A stretch of DNA of 59,157 nucleotides from Myxococcota bacterium (GTDB lineage: Bacteria > Myxococcota_A > Polyangia > JAAYKL01). Location: assembly GCA_030065855.1 (NCBI GenBank), contig JASJCT010000031.1, positions 1-59,157 of the forward strand, in the 5' to 3' direction. Under the pieces are notes generated by a model that ran no database searches, was not told the DNA's origin, and saw only the letters and a program-made list of their open reading frames with translations. Positions 44,661 through 54,503 of this stretch are shown one piece after another. The position numbers were made by a program, and so were the translations under genes. The stretch's first letter is position 1, and every line of letters starts with the position of its first letter.

Positions 44661-44717
44661 TGAAATAATCCGTTCAGACATTTTCAAAACATAGTGGCCA
44701 GAGGTCGGTGAATCCAG

Positions 44718-44760
44718 AGCCCGAGTTTGACACCCCAGCGGTGTTGCTCGGGCTTTTTTT
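44718..44760 (+). terminator. Rho-independent terminator after the fur-com unit
   Basis: Stem AGCCCGAG (44718-44725) pairs with CTCGGGCT (44747-44754), and the loop itself contains a second hairpin ACACC/GGTGT. A run of seven T follows to 44760. It ends the fur-com transcript and separates it from the next gene, whose own start signal AAGGAG lies shortly after. Confidence 0.78.
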
Positions 44761-44793
44761 CGGCTATGGGCTGCGCTCAGCAAGGAGTGAGAG

Positions 44794-45594
44794 ATGAAAA
44801 CAAAGCAGAGAAAAGACAGGTTATTGGCAATTATCGGTTGTTTATCAAGGATCTTTACAGCGATCTTAATAGTACCTGAAGTGGCTTATGCAGATCTAAA
44901 ACCATTTGCATACACCTACCTAACCAAGACTATTTCAGCAGGTGAGTTGGAGCTAGAGCATTATCTGGATATGGGGCTCCAGGGCTGGGATGATCCGGCA
45001 ACTGAGGCAGCAGAGAAAAATTGGGGTGAGGTGGATTGGAAGCACAATCTTGAATTCGAGTACGGTATCACAGACGCTTGGGATTTCGGGCTCTATAACC
45101 AACTGAGCCAAAAACCATACGGCAGTTTGAACTACGATGGAATCAAGTTGCGTACTCGGTATAACTTTGCCGAGGGGAGAGAATGGCTCATCCAACCCGG
45201 TCTATATTTTGAAGTGGGATACTTCGGCGACGCAGTGAAGTTCGAAGAGATGGTCATCGTGTCTTTAGAAATTGATATATTTGTAACCTCCCTCAACCTC
45301 AAGGCTGAACAGGAACTGGAATACGGAGGCGGCGAAACTGAGATGGCATACGAGGCCATAATCAGTTACGGTGCTGGAATTCGTCTTGGCAAGAAAACAG
45401 CAATCAGTCTTGAATATTACGGAAAAGCTAAATTTGAGGAAGGCGAGTTGGACTACTTCGTCAACTACTTGGGGCCCACACTACACATTGTCGCAGATCG
45501 GTTCTATTGGAACATCTCCGCCCAACCTCAACTGGGCACCCTCGATGACAAGGCAGCCGTCCGCATCCGATCGCTTTTTGCGGTTCAATTCTAA
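44794..45594 (+). CDS. Outer-membrane beta-barrel protein
   Basis: 266 residues, signal peptide ending about residue 33 (VPEVAYA). The mature chain alternates polar and hydrophobic residues in many short strands (LEFEYGITDAWDFGLYNQL, KLRTRYNFAEGREWLIQPGLYFEVGYFGD, YWNISAQPQLG) and ends with Phe (SLFAVQF), the sorting signal of outer-membrane barrels. Family not recognised; a 10-12 strand channel or structural barrel is likely. Start is backed by AAGGAG. Placed after the Fur unit, it may be regulated by metal, but no Fur box was identified. Confidence 0.65.
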   Translation: MKTKQRKDRLLAIIGCLSRIFTAILIVPEVAYADLKPFAYTYLTKTISAGELELEHYLDMGLQGWDDPATEAAEKNWGEVDWKHNLEFEYGITDAWDFGLYNQLSQKPYGSLNYDGIKLRTRYNFAEGREWLIQPGLYFEVGYFGDAVKFEEMVIVSLEIDIFVTSLNLKAEQELEYGGGETEMAYEAIISYGAGIRLGKKTAISLEYYGKAKFEEGELDYFVNYLGPTLHIVADRFYWNISAQPQLGTLDDKAAVRIRSLFAVQF

Positions 45595-45671
45595 ACGAGG
45601 TAACGTAGTTTGTTTTTTTTTGCCGTTGAGATAGAGCTGTAATTCTGCAACCCCTAACAGGGAGATCCCAG

Positions 45672-48485
45672 ATGAATGGCATGCATCAGGTAAAGTTGAA
45701 CCTGGAACCCAGGCGGCTGGGATACGGCGCGTTGTTTCTGATGGTCGTGTGGGTGGCGTTGAGCTGCGCTGGGCAGGATCACAAATCAGATGAAAAACCA
45801 CCGCCATTGCCCATGCGCGTGGCGCCTGAGGAACTGGCAGACCCCCAACCGGAGATCGATTCGAAACCGGTCTTGATTCGCGGTGCGCGAATTCTCACGG
45901 CTGCGGGTCAAATTTTCGAATCCGGACATGTCTTGATGGCTGCCGGACGGTTACAGGCGGTCGGGGATGGACCCGGCGTTGCACCTGATGCGGCTGAGAT
46001 CATCGACGGGACAGGTAAGGTGGTTACCCCGGGGCTGATCGATATCCACTCCCACCTTGGCCTTTGGTCATTGCCGGCGACCCAGGCCAACGAAGATATC
46101 AATGAAACCACGGATCCCGTCACGGCGGATATCTGGGCCGAGCACGGTTTCTGGCCCCAGGATCCCGGGATCTGGCGTGCGATGACAAGCGGCGTCACCA
46201 CCGTGCAAACCCTGCCCGGGTCGGCAAATCTGTTCGGAGGTCGCACCTTTGTGTTCAAGCTCAAGCCCGCGGTGAGCGCTCGCGCTATGCGATTTCCAGG
46301 CGCCAAACAGGGGCTCAAGATGGCGTGTGGAGAGAATCCCAAGGGGATCTACGGCAAGAAGAGGCGGCCGGCCACCCGCATGGGCAGTGTGGCGGTTTAC
46401 CGGTCCATGTTTCAACAGGCGTTGGCGTACCGCGACAAGTTGAAAAAGTACGAGCGGGACAAAGCGTTCTGGCAAAAAAGGGTGGCCAGGGCCGAGGGGG
46501 ACCAAGCAAAGCTCGCTGGCATCGGTGATCCTCCGGAGCTGCCAACGCGGGACTTTGGGCTCGAAACCCTGGTCAAGGCGCTGGACGGTGAGATCCTGTT
46601 CAATGTGCACTGCTACCGGGAAGACGAGATGGCGGTGTTTTTGGATATTGCCGAGGCGTTCGGTTTTAAAGCGGGCTCGTTTCATCACGCCACCAATGCG
46701 TACAAGCTGCGGGAGCGTCTGGCCAAACAGGGCGTGACAGCGGTGGTGTGGGCGGATTGGTTCGGCTTCAAAATGGAGCTGTTCGATTTTGTCCCGCAGA
46801 ACGCGGCCCTGCTGGAACAGGCCGGGGTCAATGTGGCGTTCCACTCGGATTCCCACAGGGTGATCCGCCATTTGAACCATGAGGTGGCCAAGTCCGTTGC
46901 CGCTGGAGCGCGGATCGGGGTGACCGGGATCGACGAGGACGCAGCCCTTGGCTGGTTGACGATCAATCCGGCGAGGGCGCTCGAGATTGATGATCAGGTG
47001 GGCTCCCTGGAAGTGGGTAAGATGGCCGATGTGGTGGTTTGGGACATGAATCCCTTCTCTGTGTACGCCCATCCAGAGATGGTGTTCATCGACGGCAAAA
47101 AGTACTTTGACCGGGCCAGCCAAGCCGTTGAAATCGATGACTTCGAGGTGGGCATCCGCAACATGGACCTGGCTGACGGGCGTCAGTTTGCGAGCGCCTC
47201 TGATAAGCCCGCTGTATCCAATCTGCCCCTGGCCAATCCCCTGGCCAACCCGGCGACGTCGACACAACCCAAAGGAACCGCGAGCTTTGCGATAACGCAG
47301 GTCTGGGTAGAGGCGGGCAACGGCAGCACCCTCGAGAACGCCACTGTCGTGGTGCGAGACGGCAGGATCGAAAGCGTTGAGTCGGAACGGGCAGAGCCGG
47401 CAGACATTCCAGTCATTGATGGTGCCGGAAAGGTAGTGACACCCGGGTTAATCTGGGCGCGCAGCACCCTCGGTCTGGTGGAGGTCAGCGCAGAGCAGCG
47501 GACCTCGGACCATCGGTATGACGGCCGAGCCGTGTCTCCTGGATTTCGCGTGGCAGATGCGTTCAACCCAGACACCTACCGGATTCCAATCGTACGCGAA
47601 CAGGGCATCACCACGGCCATTGCCGCACCCACCGGCCAGTTGATTTACGGTACCGGTTTCATGTTCGACCTGGTGCGGGGCAACGACAGGGGATTTGAAG
47701 AAGGGGCAAGGCCCAAACCCGTACCGCAGATCGCCATGTTCGGCGGGATCAGTGGCCGGGCCAAAGAGAGTCAGGGCAAGACCCGCGGTGGGGTGTGGTT
47801 GCGCTTCAGGGAGATTTTCGACGATGTGAAGTGGTACAAAAAGAATCGACAGGCCTATGAGAGGGGCCAGTCCCGGGAGCTTTCTCTAAAGCCGGTGCAT
47901 CTGCAGGCACTGATACCGGTGTTTTTCGGCAACCTGCCGCTGGTCCTGGATGTGCATCGGGCCAGTGATATTCGGGCGGCCCTGTCGTTCAGAAAAGAGG
48001 TCGCATCCCAGGGAGGTGCGCTCAATTTGATCATCTCCGGTGGCAGCGAGGCCTGGCTGGTGGCCGACGAGCTGGCCCGAGACCGAATCCCCGTGATGGT
48101 TACCCCCTCGGCCCAAATGCCCTCGAGCTTCGATATGTTACGGGCACGAGATGACCTGCCAGCCCTGCTGAACAGCAAAGGCGTGAAGTTGATCATCAAC
48201 GGATCGAATCAGTCCCTGCGTCAGGAAGGGGGCATCGCCGTGTCCTACGGATTGGACAGGGCATCAGCCATCAAAGCAATGACCCTCACACCAGCGGAGT
48301 TGTTTGAACAAGGCAGAGAAATCGGCTCTGTTGAGCCGGGCAAACGCGCCAACCTGGTCCTGTGGTCCGGAGATCCATTGGAGAACATCACCCTGGCCGA
48401 ACGTCTCTGGATCGATGGCAAGGAGATCGATCTGGACAACCGGCACCAGCAGCTAGCCAAGCGGTACCTGGATCGAGGTCGGTAA
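45672..48485 (+). CDS. Tandem amidohydrolase lipoprotein, second half metal-site deficient
   Basis: 937 residues. A signal peptide with lipobox (WVALSC) leads to two amidohydrolase (imidazolonepropionase-like) domains in tandem. The first has its metal site: GLIDIHSHLGLWS near residue 123, FNVHCYRED, SFHHATNAY and FHSDSHR. The second, from about residue 530, has the same lead-in (GKVVTPGLIWARSTLGLV) but WARS replaces the HxH motif, and its other histidines are missing; it ends with the family SVEPGKRANLVLWSGDPL. One active and one structural half are expected. A basic stretch (QKRVARAEGDQAKLAG) sits between strands of the first domain. Substrate unknown. Confidence 0.82.
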   Translation: MNGMHQVKLNLEPRRLGYGALFLMVVWVALSCAGQDHKSDEKPPPLPMRVAPEELADPQPEIDSKPVLIRGARILTAAGQIFESGHVLMAAGRLQAVGDGPGVAPDAAEIIDGTGKVVTPGLIDIHSHLGLWSLPATQANEDINETTDPVTADIWAEHGFWPQDPGIWRAMTSGVTTVQTLPGSANLFGGRTFVFKLKPAVSARAMRFPGAKQGLKMACGENPKGIYGKKRRPATRMGSVAVYRSMFQQALAYRDKLKKYERDKAFWQKRVARAEGDQAKLAGIGDPPELPTRDFGLETLVKALDGEILFNVHCYREDEMAVFLDIAEAFGFKAGSFHHATNAYKLRERLAKQGVTAVVWADWFGFKMELFDFVPQNAALLEQAGVNVAFHSDSHRVIRHLNHEVAKSVAAGARIGVTGIDEDAALGWLTINPARALEIDDQVGSLEVGKMADVVVWDMNPFSVYAHPEMVFIDGKKYFDRASQAVEIDDFEVGIRNMDLADGRQFASASDKPAVSNLPLANPLANPATSTQPKGTASFAITQVWVEAGNGSTLENATVVVRDGRIESVESERAEPADIPVIDGAGKVVTPGLIWARSTLGLVEVSAEQRTSDHRYDGRAVSPGFRVADAFNPDTYRIPIVREQGITTAIAAPTGQLIYGTGFMFDLVRGNDRGFEEGARPKPVPQIAMFGGISGRAKESQGKTRGGVWLRFREIFDDVKWYKKNRQAYERGQSRELSLKPVHLQALIPVFFGNLPLVLDVHRASDIRAALSFRKEVASQGGALNLIISGGSEAWLVADELARDRIPVMVTPSAQMPSSFDMLRARDDLPALLNSKGVKLIINGSNQSLRQEGGIAVSYGLDRASAIKAMTLTPAELFEQGREIGSVEPGKRANLVLWSGDPLENITLAERLWIDGKEIDLDNRHQQLAKRYLDRGR

Positions 48486-48505
48486 AACTGGCGGTGGCGG
48501 ATGTC

Positions 48506-50317
48506 CTAGAGTAGTAAACCAATCATGTGCCCTGAGAGGGAGACCAAACCATGCTTTCCGACTGACTGACATCCGCAACCCGAATCCGAATCATCTCCCC
48601 CTGAGGAATCATCTCCGTTGCCATCTGAATCGCTGTCGCTGTCGCTGTCGCTGTCGCTGTCGGAGTCGGAGTCGGAGTCGGAGTCGGAGTCGGAGTCAGC
48701 GTCTGCATCGCTATCAGCATCACTATCCGCGTCACTGTCTGAATCAGAATCTGTGTCAGAATCAGAATCAGAATCAGTGTCAGCATCCGTATCCGTATCA
48801 GTGTCCGTATCGTTGTCTGTATCAGTGTCAGTATCGGTGTCAGTATCAGTGTCCGTATCAGTGTCCGTATCGGTGTCCGTATCGGTGTCCGTATCAGTGT
48901 CAGTATCGGTGTCAGTATCAGTGTCCGTATCAGTGTCCGTATCGGTGTCAGTATCGGTGTCCGTATCCGTATCGGTGTCGATATCCGAGGCGATAGCTTT
49001 GGCGATATTCATGCGTCCACTGGTGGTGACGTAGCTGGAAAGACCCGATATCACATCGACATTATCGAGCAGCTGCTGCTTGATGGCCAATCCGTCAGTG
49101 GAACCGTAGTACGACGCAACAAATGCCAATCCGCCTGCCACGTGGGGACAGGCCATCGACGTGCCACTCTTTTGACCATAGCTGTTGCCAGGCACGGTGC
49201 TTAAGATACTCGATCCCGGTGCTCCCAGATCGATGGTTGCCAGCCCCCAACTAGAGAAACCAGACTTGTTATCATTGCTGTCGGTAGACAACACGCCAAC
49301 CATGGTTTCATAATCGTATTCCGTGGGATAAGCGGGTGTGAGGTCGTTGTTGCTACTCGCGTTGCCAGCGGCAAAAGCACTCAGAATGTTCGCACCGTCG
49401 AGCGATTCCAGCGCTGCCTTAATGACTGCGTTGTCACCGTCTGCGCCCCAGGAATTGCTCGTAACCATGATATTGATGCCGTGATCTTGATTCATCATCA
49501 GCGCGTATTCAAGGCATCTCCCTGCGTCCGCGTCTTCCCCTGTTCCTCCGTTCATGCATCTGCAGGCCGCAATGCTAGCTTTCCAGCACACACCCGCCAC
49601 GCCCACGCCATTGTTTCCGACAGCCCCGATTGTACCTGCGCAGTGGGTACCGTGTTGGTCGTTATCCATCGGATCTCCGTCGTTCTGTACAAAATCGGCG
49701 CCGTGCACGTCATCTACCCATCCGTTGCCGTCATCATCCGTTCCGTTGTTAGGGGTTTCACCTGGATTCACCCACATATTGTCTGCGAGATCCACATGTT
49801 CATAGTCCACCCCTGTATCAATGACCATTACCACCACGCTTGAGCAGTCTGTATGTGTATCCCACGCTTCCGGTCCGCTGATTTTGTCCATGCCGTAGAG
49901 CTGATCGTAGCTGGGATCGTCGGGCTCACCCACGGTTCGGATGCGATAGCTGTAACCCGCGTGAATAGCACCCGGTGCCTTACCCGCGCTGGTGATCAGT
50001 GTTTTTAGCTGCTGCAGAGTGATGGTCGCAGCACGGTCCTTGTCCATTCTGAAGAACCCGTTGGCGAATCCCTTGTATTCAGATACTTTTTTCAGGTGAA
50101 TGTAACTTAGTCCCATTTTCCTTGCGGTCACCTCGGCCTGAGCGCGGGTATTGAATTGCACCGCGATAGTCTTGGCACTGACCTTGACATCCCCTTCCCG
50201 ATCTTCAAGGGTTAGAAATCGCTGAGCTGCTTTTGCGCTGAGGCTAATCCCCAATAGCGACACGACAAGCGCTGCCAAAGCGATAAACTTAACGATGACG
50301 GTTTGTATTCTTTTCAT
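48506..50317 (-). CDS. Secreted subtilisin-like protease (S8) with long Thr-Asp repeat tail
   Basis: 603 residues. Signal peptide to about residue 30, then an inhibitor-like propeptide to about 130, then the S8 catalytic domain: Asp167 ([10 protein letters not shown]), His222 (QHGTHCAG), Asn319 (AAGNASS) and Ser387 ([13 protein letters not shown]). Two Asn/Asp-rich loops ([10 protein letters not shown]) may bind calcium. From residue 446 to about 570 the chain is Thr-Asp, then Ser-Asp and Ala-Asp repeats. It ends [24 protein letters not shown], which resembles a truncated MYXO-CTERM sorting tail without the terminal arginines. AGAGGTG precedes the start. Confidence 0.88.
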   Translation of the reverse strand: MKRIQTVIVKFIALAALVVSLLGISLSAKAAQRFLTLEDREGDVKVSAKTIAVQFNTRAQAEVTARKMGLSYIHLKKVSEYKGFANGFFRMDKDRAATITLQQLKTLITSAGKAPGAIHAGYSYRIRTVGEPDDPSYDQLYGMDKISGPEAWDTHTDCSSVVVMVIDTGVDYEHVDLADNMWVNPGETPNNGTDDDGNGWVDDVHGADFVQNDGDPMDNDQHGTHCAGTIGAVGNNGVGVAGVCWKASIAACRCMNGGTGEDADAGRCLEYALMMNQDHGINIMVTSNSWGADGDNAVIKAALESLDGANILSAFAAGNASSNNDLTPAYPTEYDYETMVGVLSTDSNDNKSGFSSWGLATIDLGAPGSSILSTVPGNSYGQKSGTSMACPHVAGGLAFVASYYGSTDGLAIKQQLLDNVDVISGLSSYVTTSGRMNIAKAIASDIDTDTDTDTDTDTDTDTDTDTDTDTDTDTDTDTDTDTDTDTDTDTDTDTDTDTDTDNDTDTDTDTDADTDSDSDSDTDSDSDSDADSDADSDADADSDSDSDSDSDSDSDSDSDSDSDSDGNGDDSSGGDDSDSGCGCQSVGKHGLVSLSGHMIGLLL

Positions 50318-50469
50318 GGAATCACCTCTCTTTGGGTCAATACCGATATTTTTTCAGCCCTGCGTTCCATATCATGGTGCCCGCTCCTCCAAGCGTACTG
50401 AACACCGCGTAAATGACAGTATATCAATGATCAGAATTCCTCTCTACTGTTAGAAAAACAGATCCAGTC

Positions 50470-50483
50470 CGAACGATCGTTCG
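50470..50483. promoter_or_regulatory. Perfect palindrome CGAACGATCGTTCG, possible TetR-type operator
   Basis: A perfect 14-bp palindrome in the 260-bp divergent gap between the subtilisin gene and the peptide transporter gene. Its form (GAAC..GTTC) suits a dimeric TetR-family repressor. No repressor gene is next to it, so the link is by form only. No other clear element was seen in the gap. Confidence 0.3.
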
Positions 50484-50577
50484 TTAGTACTGCTGGCCGC
50501 ATCCACTATGCAGTGACTGCACCGATGTGTTAAGAGCTTTATCCGGGTCGAAAATAAAGTGAAATAGCAAGCAGCGC

Positions 50578-52047
50578 ATGAAAAACCTCAAATCCACACT
50601 GCATCGGTATCCCCGCACCTTTTGGATCGCGAACATCGTGGAGCTCCTGGAGCGGTGGGGATGGTACGGAGCGTACATGGTGATGGCGATCTACATGACC
50701 GAGTCCACGGACATGGGCGCGCTTGGCTTCACCCCGGCCCAGAGTGGACTCATTTTGGGCATCGGCACATCAGTGCTGTACTTTCTGCCGATCATCACCG
50801 GCGCGATAGCGGACAAGCTGGGCTACAAGAAGATACTGCTCATCTCATTCGTCATCTACGCGGCCGGCTTCATCGCCATCACACGATTCAGCTCGTTCTA
50901 CGGGGTCTTTGCCATCTACCTGCTGATCGCCGTTGGCTCGGCTATGTTCAAGCCAGTGCCCGCGGCCACTATCACCAAAACGACAAATGAAGCCACTGCA
51001 TCCATCGGCTTCGGCATCTACTACATGATGATTAACCTGGGCGGGCTTATCGGCCCGATCACCGCGTCCAAGCTCAGGCCCCACTCTGCAGACGGGCCTG
51101 GCAGCTGGAACTACGTTTTCTTTATATCCGCGGCCATGATGGCCGTGAGCTTTGTCCTAGTGCTACTTTTTTACAAAGAGCCAGAACGAGAGAAGAACAC
51201 CGACGCCCTAAAGCAGTCAGTCAAACAGGTCCTGTTCAATCTGTTCACCACGTTGAAGGATGTCAGGCTCGTACTCTTCATCCTGATCATCGTGGGTTTT
51301 TGGACCGTGTATTACCAGCTGTTCTATACCCTGGGGATCTTCATCAATCAGTGGGTGGACATCGCCGGTCTCTACCAGAGCATCCACTCTGTCGCCCCAT
51401 GGATCGCCGAGGGTATCGGCACGGCCGAAGGAACCATCTCCGCCGAAATCCTTACAACGTTTCCTGCATTTTACATCGTGATCTTTCAGATGGTGGTATC
51501 CACTCTGGTGATGAAGTGGCACCCGGTAAACGCGATCACCACGGGCATCTGCATCAACTGCATCGGCCTGAGTCTGGCGTTTCTCACACGAAACCCGGTG
51601 TTCGTGGTGATCTCACTGCTGATCTTTGCGTGCGGTGAGATGGCCTGTTCCCCCAAGATTACCGAGTACCTGGGCAGAATGGCCCCAAAAGACAAGCGGG
51701 CGCTGTACATCGGCTGTTCGTTTTTACCGGTAGCCGGAGGCAGCTTCTTCGCGGGCCTACTGGCAGGTCTCTACAGCAACATATCCGACAAGATCGGCCT
51801 GGTCAAACGCTTGGCTGAGGAGCGAAACATCGATATTCCCGAGATCACGGATGCATTCACTCAAAATGACCTACTCATACACGTCGCCCAACAGCTGAAC
51901 TTGGACAAGAACGGTTTGACCACCTTGCTGTGGGAGACGTACGAACCCCAGAGATTCTGGTACGTCATCGCTGCCATTGGACTGGTCACAGTGGTAAGCC
52001 TGATTCTTTTCAACCGGTTGGTACTCAAGACAGAGCAGAATCAATAG
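50578..52047 (+). CDS. POT/PTR-family proton-dependent peptide transporter
   Basis: 489 residues, 12 or more membrane helices. The proton-coupled oligopeptide transporter marks are present: ELLERWGWYGAY (ExxER motif, residues 22-33), GSAMFKPVPAATI, FGIYYMMINLGGLIGP and GYKKILLIS. Two extra hydrophobic segments and a 100-residue central loop (EPEREKNTDALKQSVKQVLFNLF) fit the family. With the secreted proteases nearby it would take up released peptides. No strong ribosome site before the ATG. Divergent from the subtilisin. Confidence 0.88.
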   Translation: MKNLKSTLHRYPRTFWIANIVELLERWGWYGAYMVMAIYMTESTDMGALGFTPAQSGLILGIGTSVLYFLPIITGAIADKLGYKKILLISFVIYAAGFIAITRFSSFYGVFAIYLLIAVGSAMFKPVPAATITKTTNEATASIGFGIYYMMINLGGLIGPITASKLRPHSADGPGSWNYVFFISAAMMAVSFVLVLLFYKEPEREKNTDALKQSVKQVLFNLFTTLKDVRLVLFILIIVGFWTVYYQLFYTLGIFINQWVDIAGLYQSIHSVAPWIAEGIGTAEGTISAEILTTFPAFYIVIFQMVVSTLVMKWHPVNAITTGICINCIGLSLAFLTRNPVFVVISLLIFACGEMACSPKITEYLGRMAPKDKRALYIGCSFLPVAGGSFFAGLLAGLYSNISDKIGLVKRLAEERNIDIPEITDAFTQNDLLIHVAQQLNLDKNGLTTLLWETYEPQRFWYVIAAIGLVTVVSLILFNRLVLKTEQNQ

Positions 52048-52660
52048 GAGAGTGACACCCTGCTCGCCGCTGAGTCGTGGTGTTCAGATTGCGCTGCGGA
52101 TCGGTTTTTCAAAGCATGACCTGTTGTAAAACACATGCCTCTTATATGGAATAGTACTTCTCAGGAATCATCTTCCAAGAACCGCCCCTGACGGTTGCCT
52201 GAGGTCGCTGAGGTTGTTCTTTTATGTTTAACAAAATCAATGGCTCCTTCCCTTAAGAGATTATAGGGGACACTGTTTAATAAATTCTTTGCGTTGATTT
52301 GGATCCGAACAAGGACACAAGAGGGTATAGGGGACACTGTTTAATAAATTCCAGCCAATGAATTTGAATTGGAGCCAGCTCTTTAGCCCTTGCGGCAGCT
52401 GAGTCGATGGTGTCGATAATGCTTGGGGCTGGGATCTTCTTATAGCATCTGTTGAAAGAATTCCTACCTTTCGGCCACACGAGGCGGATCGTTTCCAAAA
52501 TCCGATAAAATGAAGGAAAAAATATCACAAAGGCCGTTGATAGGGCCGTTGAGAGGTTCATGACAAAGAGGGATGTCAGTTGTTTATTGCACGTCATCGA
52601 AAAGTCGGTTATTTTAGGTAAACCTATCGCGGACAAAGAGGGACTCTTCGGGAGGAAGAA
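52048..52660. repeat. Gene-poor spacer with two 26-bp identical repeats and a transposase relic
   Basis: This 613-bp gap carries two identical 26-bp direct repeats at 52262-52287 and 52326-52351 (start TATAGGGGACACTG) separated by 38 bases, on either side of the 3' part of a transposase relic (52282-52500, minus strand). The part from 52048 to 52261 shows an imperfect stem GACACC/GGTGTTC near 52053-52085 but no gene. The repeats lie in an arrangement suggesting that the relic's deletion or duplication occurred between them. Confidence 0.55.
52282..52500 (-). pseudogene. Remnant of a Y1-like transposase gene
   Basis: On the minus strand this stretch keeps the same upstream sequence (ETIRLVWP) and the domain piece KKIPAPSIIDTIDSAAARAKELAPIQIHW as the intact transposase at 56074-57090, where the counterpart reads QKIPDPSIIDVIGSAAARANVLAPIQIHW. 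After a deletion it keeps CSDPNQRKEF near 52282-52310, the counterpart of CSDPEQRKTF near the intact C-terminus. About 150 bases of the N-terminal part and most of the middle are missing. It is a non-functional relic, carried in the opposite orientation. Confidence 0.75.
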
Positions 52661-54175
52661 ATGTTACGAAGTATCGGGACTGTTTTGTACATTGTCATCA
52701 TTTTAGGCGTTTATCAGGCCTGCACCAGTGATGTGAATCCAGGAGGTGGTAGCGACTCTGACACAGACACAGACACAGACACAGACACTGACACTGACAC
52801 TGACACTGATACCGATACCGATACTGATACCGACACTGATACTGACACCGACACTGACACAGACACCGACACTGACACTGATACCGATACTGACACGGAC
52901 ACAGACACAGACACAGACACTGACACTGATACCGATACCGATACTGATACCGACACTGATACTGACACGGACACTGACACTGACACGGATACTGACACAG
53001 AAACTGAAACGGAAACTAATACTGACACAGAAACTGAAACGGAAACTAATACTGACACTGATACGGACACGGAAACTGACACTGATACGGACACGGAAAC
53101 TGACACTGATACGGACACGGAAACTGACACTGATACGGACACGGAAACTGACACTGATACGGACACGGAAACTGACACTGATACGGACACGGATACATCG
53201 GAATCGGACGTGACCCGACTTCCGTTCGATATAGTTGATGCCGAGTATAGCGATTACTATGACGCTCTAATTGCAGTTTCTGGTGATGAAGTGCATCTAT
53301 ATGATCCGTGGAGCAATAGCCACGAGAGTGTCGAGCTTCCGACTATCGGTGTGTGTATTTCTGTCTCTCCGGACGGAATGACCGCCGCTGTTGGGCACGA
53401 TGCTTTTGTATCAATTATTGATCTTGAAGCCATGGTGGTTGACCAGACCTTACCCGTGACGTGTGATGTGTTGGACATTGTGTTGGCCGGAAACGGATAT
53501 GTGTACGCATTCCCACGGTCTGGTCAGTGGGAGTCGATCCGCTGCCTGGAAATCGCCACTGGCACCGAAACCCTGAGTACAGGTCCTCCCATCTATGCTG
53601 GGACGTTGGCTCGCTTGCACCCAAACGGCAAAGCAATCTATGGTGCGGATAGAGGACTCTCTCCCCAAGACATCGAAAAATATGACATACAGGGTGGAAC
53701 GGCCGCCTATTTATACGACTCTCCATACCACGGAGATTATAGTGCGGGCGCCCCGTTGTGGATTTCAGAGGACGGGCTGCGTATCATTACAAGGTCTGGT
53801 ACCACCTATCGGGCGTCAGAAGTACAGGCCAATGACATGACCTATGCGGGTACTCTCTCAGAGATAGGCAGTCTGCAGTGGGCCGTGCATTCAGTAGCGG
53901 CAGAACAGATTTTGGCGATTCCTCTAGAGCCTGCATTCGATCCGTTGAACGAAGACATTGAGATCGTGATCTACAATTCTGAGTATCTTGGGTTGATAGA
54001 TCGGCTAAACCTGCCTGAATTTCAGGTAGGAGAAGGGGCGTTTCTGTCCCACGGTCGGTTTGTGTTTTTTAACTCTGATGGCACAAGATTCGCGGTTGTG
54101 GTTAAGGCGGATGAGACTTCTGGACTAGTGCAGAATCAGTTCGGGATTGTGTTATACGACGTTATGAATGAATAG
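52661..54175 (+). CDS. Lipoprotein with long Thr-Asp repeat linker and a beta-propeller-like domain
   Basis: 504 residues. Start ATG at 52661 follows GGGAGGAAG; signal peptide ends YIVIILGVYQAC (Cys21). Residues 28-180 are almost only Thr-Asp with some Thr-Glu and Asn. At DNA level (52757-53192) the repeats are nested: a segment of about 70 bp is repeated at roughly 52780 and 52905; a 30-bp unit (TETETETNTD) occurs twice; a 24-bp unit (TDTDTDTE) occurs about five times. Residues 185-504 form a repeated beta fold (GVCISVSPDGMTAAVGHDAFVSIIDLEAM, ARLHPNGKAIYGADRG) like YVTN/WD beta-propellers. A surface-tethered binding protein is likely. Confidence 0.75.
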   Translation: MLRSIGTVLYIVIILGVYQACTSDVNPGGGSDSDTDTDTDTDTDTDTDTDTDTDTDTDTDTDTDTDTDTDTDTDTDTDTDTDTDTDTDTDTDTDTDTDTDTDTDTDTDTDTDTETETETNTDTETETETNTDTDTDTETDTDTDTETDTDTDTETDTDTDTETDTDTDTETDTDTDTDTSESDVTRLPFDIVDAEYSDYYDALIAVSGDEVHLYDPWSNSHESVELPTIGVCISVSPDGMTAAVGHDAFVSIIDLEAMVVDQTLPVTCDVLDIVLAGNGYVYAFPRSGQWESIRCLEIATGTETLSTGPPIYAGTLARLHPNGKAIYGADRGLSPQDIEKYDIQGGTAAYLYDSPYHGDYSAGAPLWISEDGLRIITRSGTTYRASEVQANDMTYAGTLSEIGSLQWAVHSVAAEQILAIPLEPAFDPLNEDIEIVIYNSEYLGLIDRLNLPEFQVGEGAFLSHGRFVFFNSDGTRFAVVVKADETSGLVQNQFGIVLYDVMNE

Positions 54176-54503
54176 AGCAAATTGGGGCAAATCGGGCGCT
54201 TAACCCGTTTATCATCCATCGGTATGCCTTGATATATTTCACGAAATTGTCAATATCAGGATAAAGTTCCGACGATAGTAAAAATAAACGCTCGTTTCCA
54301 TTCTGTGTGGCCGTGTTGCGTTTCATGGGTTTGAGCACAGGGTGGGGATCGCGGCGGATCGCGATTTTCCCTTGAGCCTGCAGCACGGTCTGACGTATTG
54401 TGTGTAGAAATGTGAAAAAGACCGGTGAACTGTCTCCTCGAAACGCGGGTCTGCCAAGAGGCGGCAGCACCACAGCAACGCAACATAGCAAAGGGGAGGT
54501 GAG
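54176..54503. other. Spacer with no supported gene
   Basis: A 328-bp stretch between the Thr-Asp lipoprotein and the reductase gene. A minus-strand frame (54162-54512) encodes text such as RLFLLSSELYPDIDNFVKYIKAYRW, which could be the end of an old transposase, but it has no start, no homologue is recalled with certainty and it would overlap the neighbours. It is left unassigned. The strong AAGGGGAGGTGAG before 54504 serves the next gene. Confidence 0.35.

Noticed and set aside
46068..47267. A 399-residue minus-strand frame with many His and Arg
   Set aside because: GC-rich antisense of the amidohydrolase gene; no start signal or known motif.
52714..53213. Val-Ser repeat frame (minus) and Thr-Leu repeat frame (plus)
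   Set aside because: Alternate frames of the Thr-Asp linker.
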